DNA of 64,000 bases from Saposhnikovia divaricata. Taxonomy: Eukaryota; Streptophyta; Magnoliopsida; Apiales; Apiaceae. How positions within the stretch are numbered: the stretch's first letter is position 1; every line of letters starts with the position of its first letter. The translations under genes were made by a program, and so were the position numbers. Below the pieces are notes generated by a model. It was not told where the DNA came from and did not search any database. It worked only from the letters and a program-made list of their open reading frames with translations. Location of the stretch: the NCBI GenBank assembly GCA_036435485.1, contig CM071598.1, positions 200,363,148 through 200,427,147 of the forward strand, in the 5' to 3' direction. This document shows positions 57,788-64,000 of the stretch, in pieces.

Positions 57788-58345
57788 AGTGGTATCAAGA
57801 GCCAAGGTTCGGGTTCGTGATGGATGAGGTTGAGGGAAAGTTCGAGGTTCAATTGGTATGGCAGAACATGATGAAGGATTTGCTGACAAGGAGATTGCTA
57901 CTAAAGCGGGTAGAGACAAAGTTACGTGCGATTTGACGGTTGACTTGCACCGTGGATCAATCCTGTGCGGACTCAAGATGGAAGAAGATGGAAGAGGTCA
58001 TCGCAACTATTTCAATGGCTTGATCAACCAGGTGAACTATTTGGATGATACTAGTGATTTTCTTCAGGAGACCGAAGGATTGTGAAAGCAAGGATCGGGT
58101 GACTCAACATGTGGAAGAGCACTCGTGGTGGTTGATGCACGTGATTTTGTAGATGGATACATCGTTATGGTGAAGAACGATGGTTTGGATGGTTTGGAGG
58201 GTCACTATACGGGTTTTAGCGACACTCAAGATTGGAGGAGCAAGATGAGGAGATTCTTGTTCGAGGGGAGGCATTGGCGAATGGATGTCAATGGCTTTAT
58301 GGGTACTGTTCAATCCAATATGGGTATTGGGTTGAAGGGGAGGAT
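57788..58345 (+). other. Internal region of the TRIM-like element
   Basis: Primer site at the left and polypurine tract at the right. Between them a frame with MAEHDEGFADKEIATKAGRD (from 57858) and a second with MVVDARDFVDGYIVMVKNDG (from 58125). Neither shows a gag, protease or polymerase motif. They may be remnants of a parent gag or captured DNA; I do not recognise them. Confidence 0.55.
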
Positions 58346-58797
58346 TGTTGGGTTTCAACCCAATATGGTATGGGTTTTGGTGATCCAAAACATATATGGA
58401 TTGGGTAATAATTATGTGTTTAGATAATTATTATAGATGGTATATTTAGATACCAAGTATGATAAGGATTGTAATTGGAAACCAAGTATGAAAAGGATAT
58501 CTTGGTGGCTAAGTTTGTGATGGCTATATATACATAGTCATATCGTATTTGTCTGTGGGGAGGTGAAAGCTTAAGAGATGTAGTCTTAAGTATTGTTTGG
58601 GGATGCTTGAGCATTGTTGGCTCAAGTATCGGGTTGGGACACCGTTAAGGTGTTATTGTCTTAATGTATTATTGATATTGTTAAGATTAATAATACAAGT
58701 TTGGGACGTGGGTTTTCCGCGTCAAGTATATTTGTGTGTGTACTTTGTTTTATTTGTTTGTTTGAATCTCGTTATTTGTGTAGCCCCTAACCTAACA
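58346..58797 (+). repeat. 3' LTR of the TRIM-like element
   Basis: 452 bp, same as 57336-57787 by eye, followed by the target duplication GCCTC. Confidence 0.93.
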
Positions 58798-58849
58798 GCC
58801 TCTTGTGGCAAGCCACTGCAAGTTTTCGATTTTGTCTTCCATGAACCTC

Positions 58850-59396
58850 CTGAGATGTTTCATTAAAGAGTCAAATACTAACTATTTCAAGGATCATGAC
58901 ATAGTATATGTAATTCTAAATGCTTGCAAGCAACATCATTGATTGCATATTATGACCATTGTGAACTGGATCAAATCACATGATAAATATTTCACTATGG
59001 ACTATGGTCATGCTTATCACACGGGATTGTAATCAGCAGACTGTAAACTTGTTTACTCTGATTTCCAATGTCATCATATAGGCTAAATTATAACCATATT
59101 ATTTATATCTATGAGATCACAACACCTAGTAATAAGGCGGTATTTAATAATCTCCTCAAAATAAACTTGTTCATGGAATTATTTCAATTGAATAAGTATG
59201 ATCAAATGAGTACAAATCATAAATAGTGAATGCAAATCTGAGTACAAATCATAGATCACATGAATCTGGTTTGATCAGCTAAATATCACATGTTCATAAA
59301 TTTTAAAAAGCTGCAAGAAATTTTAAGAAACTGCAAGAAATAAATTTTAAGAAACTGCAAGAAATAAAAACAAAATAAAAGAATGCATAAATCCAA
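58850..59396. other. Intron-like DNA without gene
   Basis: Begins as the intron upstream of the tubby-like exon (acceptor CTCAG on the minus strand at 58850). AT-rich, with short A-rich direct repeats near 59310-59370. Nothing else recognised. Confidence 0.5.
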
Positions 59397-59726
59397 TCAA
59401 ACACTGTAGACTGAAGAAACCGCAAAAAATGACAAAGCCCCCAAGAACATAAACACAACACGAATTACAAAGCCAACTTGCCAACCTGAGTGTTCTTGAA
59501 TATAGACAACAAAAGTTAAAGAAATGATTATTGAAAGTGAAGAAGCGGCATAATACCAACCAAAGTAAGTTATTAAGGCCGCCAAACTCTTCTCCTTATT
59601 GTATCTCATGTATAATTGATCTGCACCAAAGGCCATGCTAGCTGATCGGATGCTACCAGTGGCAATTGATATGAGTCCGAGTGAGAAGCATAAAAAACTA
59701 CTTGGAAAGTAGTAGAGGATTTGCAT
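59397..59726 (-). pseudogene. NPF/PTR (NRT1) transporter gene fragment
   Basis: About 109 residues on the minus strand. AFGADQL, ALITYFGWYYAASSLSIIIS and TFVVYIQEHSGWQVGFVI match the region of NPF family transporters around the fourth and fifth membrane helices (FGADQ, FFNWYY and VYIQ...GW..GF motifs). The frame ends in a stop after FFAVSSVYSV, where the family would continue for several hundred residues. Neither the start nor the rest of the gene is recognised. NPF proteins import nitrate or peptides across membranes; this piece cannot. It is probably captured by the Helitron whose 5' ends lie at 60627 and 61248. Confidence 0.7.
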
Positions 59727-60005
59727 TGTGTAGTAGAATCACTGCAAAAGCAATTATATGACCAACATTTAAACAACAGTATATCAAAATTTAACATGAG
59801 TAGGAGTTTAAGACTACCGATAACTGAAATATTTACTGGTGAAGCAAAAAAAGCAATATTTTTCTGAAAGGCCTCCACCATCACAGGATTGATCCATATA
59901 TTCAACCTTTACACCCTTGTTCAACTCTTTGGATATATCAATTAGTACATCAAAACTTAAACACCAAATTTTCAACTTCATTTCATTAACACATAATCAC
60001 ATGCA
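59727..60005. other. Sequence between transporter fragment and Helitron terminal repeats
   Basis: No gene recognised. Could contain an intron or upstream exon of the transporter fragment, but no NPF motif was found. Confidence 0.4.
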
Positions 60006-61248
60006 TAACTTAAAAATCAAATCTCATTTCAAGAAAATCTTGAGAACTCAGGACCTGTAATATTCTTCAAATACAATCATTAGCACAATCTCCGGAATCC
60101 TCTTGCTCATAACAATCAACACGAAATCTGCAAAAAGAACAAAAAACCGTGTAAGAACTTTCATCAAACACTTAGAAAGCAAAGACAAAAATAACAAAGA
60201 AAGCAGAGACAAAAAACATGCGATATAAGGAAATCAAAACTCACATAAAACCAATTCGTAACTCAACCCCTTCGTAAATCAAAATTCACATGAAACCAAT
60301 TCGTAACTCACTTAAAACCAATGCGATAAATTTGATAAATAAATGAATCAAATGTAAATGAGGAGAGTACATTAAATAAATGAGTTAATTAAGACATTGA
60401 ATCGAATGAAAATGAAGAATGAAAGGAGAGAGAGAGTACTGATAATTTGAGTTTGAAAAGAGATGCAAGAGCTCACCTTTTGATTGTAAGATTTGAAATG
60501 TTTGGTTGTAAGCATCTAGGAGTATAAGTCAGCACTTGTCAAGTAGCATAAAGAGTAAATACGAAAAATAATACGGGACAAATTAGTAATTAACATGGGA
60601 GAAACACAACAGCTTTTATACTATAGATAACTTAAAAGTTAAATCTCATTTAAAGAAAATCTTGAGAACTCAGGACCTGTAATATTCTTAAAATACAATC
60701 ATTAGCACAATCTCCGGAATCCTCTTGCTCATAACAATCAACACGAAATCTGCAAAAAGAACAAAAAACTTGTGTAAGAACTTTCATCAAACACTTAGAA
60801 AGCAAAGACAAAAATAACAAAGAAAGCAGAGACAAAAAACATGCGATATAAGGAAATCAAAACTCACATAAAACCAATTCGTAACTCAACCCCTTCGTAA
60901 ATCAAAATTCACATGAAACCAATTCGTAACTAACTTAAAACCAATGCGATAAATTTGATAAATAAATGAATCAAATGTAAATGAGGAGAGTACATTAAAT
61001 AAATGAGTTAATTAAGACATTGAATCGAATGAAAATGAAGAATGAAAGGAGAGAGAGTACTGATAATTTGAATTTGAAAAGAGATGCAAGAACTCACCTT
61101 TTGATTGTAAGATTTGAAATATTTGGTTGTAAGCATCCGGGAGTATAAGTCAGCACTTGTCAAGTAGCATAAAGAGTAAATACGAAAAATAATACGGGAC
61201 AAATTAGTAATTAACATGGGAGAAACCCAACAGCTTTTATACTATAGA
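60006..61248 (-). repeat. Tandem duplication of a Helitron 5' end
   Basis: Two copies of about 621 bp (60006-60627 and 60628-61248), highly similar. Each ends, on the minus strand, with TCTATAGTATAAAAGCTGTT, closely related to the 5' end at 47662. The outer end is preceded by A, as expected for insertion between A and T. No second 3' hairpin was found nearby, so the 3' end at 45726 may be shared. Confidence 0.65.
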
Positions 61249-61368
61249 TGGGATAGATGCTGCATAGTAGTAGAAAACTTTAAACACTAGTCAAGTTTCT
61301 TTTGCGAAATTTTCAACTCTCTCAAAACTTTAATCAATCTATTCTTTATCAAAATCTCCCTGCAATCA
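61249..61368 (+). promoter_or_regulatory. eIF4A 5' leader exon and proximal promoter
   Basis: Pyrimidine-rich leader sequence ends at a GTAAGT donor at 61369. Only 120 bp separate this donor from the Helitron end. No clear TATA box lies in these 120 bp; TTTATACTA at about 61235-61243 is inside the Helitron. The transcription start is not visible. Confidence 0.5.
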
Positions 61369-63012
61369 GTAAGTTATTCAAGAATATATATACATACATA
61401 TATCTATATGTATGCATAGTTTGATGTGTTTATCTGAATCAGTTGTAGCTTATTGGTTCTTTGATAATAGAGTTTTAGTGAACTTGACTAATTATTTTTT
61501 TTTTCACTTTAATTGGGGTTTTCTTTGTTGGGTGTGAAGTAATTTTTGTTGATTATAATAAAGTTGGTAACTTTTTATGTGGGTTCATTTGAAATGAAGT
61601 TCTGGTTACTAATTTGATGATTTTATTTGATCAAATTTAATGAAGTTATGTTTCAATGGATATATACTGTTTATGTACTGTTTAATTTTTAATTTTACAT
61701 GGATTGTGTACTGGAAAAATACTTGTATAGGTTGTAGCTTTATTTAGAACCGTGGTTATAGTAGGAGATGATTGCTTAAAATTTGGAGTTGGAGTATGGT
61801 TGTCATTTTTCTTCCATTTACATTGGAATGATTTTAAACATGTGAATTGTGATGTGACCTGTTATCAAGGAGAATATTTGGTGTATGAAGTAGAATATGA
61901 TTTGTGTTTCCTTTTCGGCGATTTTTTCGTGCGCACAATTTGATGTTTGTAGAAAGATTGTGTTTTTGAATTTAGTATCCAACTGTCTGGTAATGGCGTA
62001 TACAGAGGTTTTCCTACAGTGTTGTATACTAATGTTGTTCGAAAAACTAAAAATGTGTGAAATTGTGAATACTTAAATACATATAGTTTATGGCTAAATT
62101 ATTGTCCGAGTCTATTTTTGAAGTTGAGTTATGTTGTAGACTTGTAACTGAGGATGCAGTTAGTAGAGTCGTAGTTGGTACTTATATAAAAAATATATGC
62201 ATTCTTTTTGCCCTCATTAAATATTTTTGACGTCACTACTCTTGAAGTGTTATGAACAGTGGAGTTCTAGAGCTCTACTGATTTTGGTTGGTTGTAAATT
62301 GTTTTGGGATCAACCTATTATGCAGTATAAGTCACTCTTTTGTTTAGCATATTTCCTTTTCTTGGAAGTGGCCAAAGCTGCTCGGCTGCTCGAGTGTTTT
62401 CCACTTCCATTTTACCGATTTATTTATTTGGTTACTAAATATGGTTTAGCTTACTCTCGGAGTGTATGTATGCAGTATTATGCACCTTTTAAAAATATTT
62501 TCCACAATCTTTTTTTTTTTAAAACTTACTAACACATGGTATATGAGTGACCTTTTCCTCATTGTTTTCTTTTTAATTGCTTTTCTTAACCTCTGAAATA
62601 ACAGTTCAAATAGAAAATCCTAAATATTTCAAATATTTTTCTGTGTATACATGCCTTATTTTAGTTTTCAACAATTAAAAATGCAGAACAATTTACTTCT
62701 TTTTTCTTTTCCTTTCTTTGTGAAATTTTAACTTACTGTAGTTTTCGCACTTCTCTATTTAAAAGAAAAAAAATAATCAGCTTATAAAGATGCACTTCGT
62801 ATTATTGTGCTAGTTGTCTCGCTCTATTGAATTATGATTACATAACTTTTCCACTTTGCAAAATATGTCATGGTTTTGAGATACAAATTTTCTTGAACCT
62901 TCACTCAGTCATATATTTTCATTAGTCATGTGGGTGCATCTGGGGATTGAATGTACTTTATATGTTTGTTTTTACCTTTTTTCTTACGAAAATGCTTTTC
63001 TTGTATTTACAG
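61369..63012 (+). other. Leader intron of eIF4A
   Basis: 1644 bp, GTAAGT donor at 61369 and TTTACAG acceptor ending at 63012, five bases before the ATG. T-rich as usual for plant introns. Short frames inside (61752, 62227) have no recognised content. Long leader introns often raise expression in plant housekeeping genes. Confidence 0.7.
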
Positions 63013-63017
63013 TAATC

Positions 63018-64000
63018 ATGGCTGGAGCTGAACCTGAAGGTTCTCATTTCGATGCACGTCAATTTGACACTAAAATGTCTGAGATGTAAGTCATTTATGC
63101 TTTAGGTTTAGTTTATGGTTTTTACTTCACAAGTTTTTCTTGTCACATGCTGATATGTCTGTCTTTCTCCATTCTGTTTCATATTTTATGAAAACTTTGT
63201 GTGTTTGATTGGACATGCTAACAACAGTATTCCTCTTTTGCTTGATGAATTTATTGGAGCAGACTTGGTGCGGAGGGAGAAGAATTCTTCACATCATATG
63301 ATGAAGTTTATGACAGTTTCGATGCTATGGGGTTGCATGAAAACCTTTTGAGGGGCATCTATGCATATGGTAGAGGAGATTTAAATTGTTTTTATATATG
63401 GTGTTTGTGGCTATATGTTATAAAATTGTATGACAAGGACAACCTGAGATTAAATGAATAATACATTAGTTTTCTTGTCTACTTCAAGGTTTAAATATGC
63501 CTTGGCAGTTACCTACCCATCAGTTTACTTAATGTTTAGTTTAGTATGATGTTTCCATGGAACATTCTCCTTGTTCTAGCTTGAGTTCTTCAAAGCTCCT
63601 TTAAGACTTTCTGTGGCTTCTTATGCGATGGGGCTTTAATCACCAGTTATTTGAGTGCCAGCTTACTTTAGTTTATTATCAACTCTCAGTGAACAACTTT
63701 CTAATAAGCGGAAACTGATAGAATTTAAATTTTTCTTTTTTCTTTTTTAAGGTTTTGAGAAGCCATCTGCGATTCAGCAGCGGGGGATTGTTCCATTCTG
63801 CAAGGGGCTAGATGTTATTCAGCAGGCACAATCCGGTACCGGAAAAACAGCAACTTTTTGCTCTGGAGTTTTGCAGCAGCTTGATTATGGTGTTGTTGAA
63901 TGTCAAGCATTGGTTCTTGCTCCCACTCGCGAATTAGCACAACAAATTGAGAAGGTTATGCGAGCACTTGGTGACTATCTTGGTGTGAAGGTTCATACCT
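63018..64000 (+). CDS. Eukaryotic initiation factor 4A (DEAD-box RNA helicase), 3' part outside the window
   Basis: Coding exons 63018-63085, 63263-63369 and 63752 to beyond the window end, all with GT-AG borders and frame kept. The protein starts MAGAEPEGSHFDARQFDTKM. Exon 2 encodes FFTSYDEVYDSFDAMGL and LLRGIYAYG. Exon 3 encodes the Q motif GFEKPSAIQQRGI, motif I AQSGTGKT and motif Ia PTRELAQQI. eIF4A unwinds mRNA leaders within the eIF4F complex in the cytoplasm. The visible part (about 140 residues of roughly 413) is undamaged. The DEAD and SAT motifs lie beyond the window. Codon use and intron layout look like a normal host gene, unlike the surroundings. Confidence 0.95.

Larger units (their letters stand above)
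57336..58797 (+). mobile_element. TRIM-like miniature LTR retrotransposon
   Basis: 1462 bp. LTRs of 452 bp (57336-57787, 58346-58797) begin TGTTGGGTTTC and end CCTAACCTAACA and look identical. 5-bp duplication GCCTC at 57331-57335 and 58798-58802. Primer site TGGTATCAAGAGCC at 57790-57803, a copia-like tRNA-Met site. Polypurine tract GAAGGGGAGGAT at 58334-58345. The 558-bp internal part has only short frames without a known domain. It is non-autonomous and inserted in a tubby-like exon. Confidence 0.92.
47683..58849 (-). pseudogene. Tubby-like gene fragment split by three insertions
   Basis: Minus-strand exons with GT-AG borders. Exon at 58849-58803 continued at 57335-57206 (interrupted by the TRIM) ends DDSFVGTITSNLMGSKYNIW, a tubby-domain signature. 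The next exon, 57103 to about 57051, encodes SGPNSMIKQSKLPAA. The exon with SWSGNHRSTKAWVPKQQ (48153-48055) is interrupted at its 5' side by the solo LTR. 47949-47860 encodes INGLPKDWEEKIDKVYQLF. 47750-47683 encodes AVLQLGRVGKSTYVMDYR, the conserved tubby C-terminal block. The N-terminal part and the last exon are missing, and a stretch normally between the last two exons seems lost. It is a non-functional fragment, possibly captured by a Helitron. Confidence 0.68.

Overview
The window is a transposon-dense block of plant nuclear DNA, most likely from a eudicot with a large repeat-rich genome. The evidence is Ty3/gypsy elements of the Tat, Athila and chromovirus types, Ty1/copia, MULE and Helitron elements, GT-AG introns, and a canonical plant eIF4A gene entering at the right edge. 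I cannot name the species. No prokaryotic, organellar or CRISPR feature was seen. The only clearly intact host gene is eIF4A, from the leader near 61.25 kb onward; its coding part is cut by the window end.

Layout. 1-9288: the 3' part of a Ty3/gypsy Tat-lineage element on the plus strand (protease, reverse transcriptase, two RNase H domains, integrase after a frameshift, an antisense spliced ORF, a long untranslated region, PPT and 3' LTR). It is inserted in the gag of the next element. 9289-24088: a head-to-tail array of a gag-protease-only Athila-like element on the minus strand, with three 1.5-1.6 kb LTRs separated by 4.3 kb internal units. 24099-38602: an element on the minus strand with 4.76 kb LTRs and a degenerate 4.3 kb internal region (LARD-like). 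It sits inside an Athila LTR and its left end is fused to another Athila LTR by a deletion junction. 38603-39004: the rest of the invaded Athila LTR, ending exactly where the Athila element entered a second Tat element. 39005-43212: the 5' half of that second Tat element on the minus strand.

43302-45508: a MULE with 172-bp terminal inverted repeats and a perfect 9-bp target duplication. It carries a transposase C-terminal remnant and a GRF-type zinc-finger gene with a C-terminal membrane segment. 45726-61248: Helitron-type termini on the minus strand. Between them lie fragments of a tubby-like gene and an NPF/PTR transporter gene. The tubby fragment is split by a 4.26 kb solo LTR (itself split by a young, intact copia element) and by a 1.46 kb TRIM-like element with apparently identical LTRs. 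61249-64000: eIF4A leader, a 1.64 kb leader intron and the first three coding exons.

The insertions can be ordered by nesting. The second Tat element came before the Athila insertion. Athila then became an array, received the LARD-like element in one LTR, and received the first Tat element in a gag. On the right, the tubby fragment came before the solo LTR and the TRIM, and the solo LTR came before the copia element. The most notable signals are the two separate cases of LTR-internal-LTR-internal multimers, the antisense spliced gene in the Tat element with its own TATA box, the permuted pol remnants in the LARD-like element, and the Helitron end lying next to the eIF4A leader.
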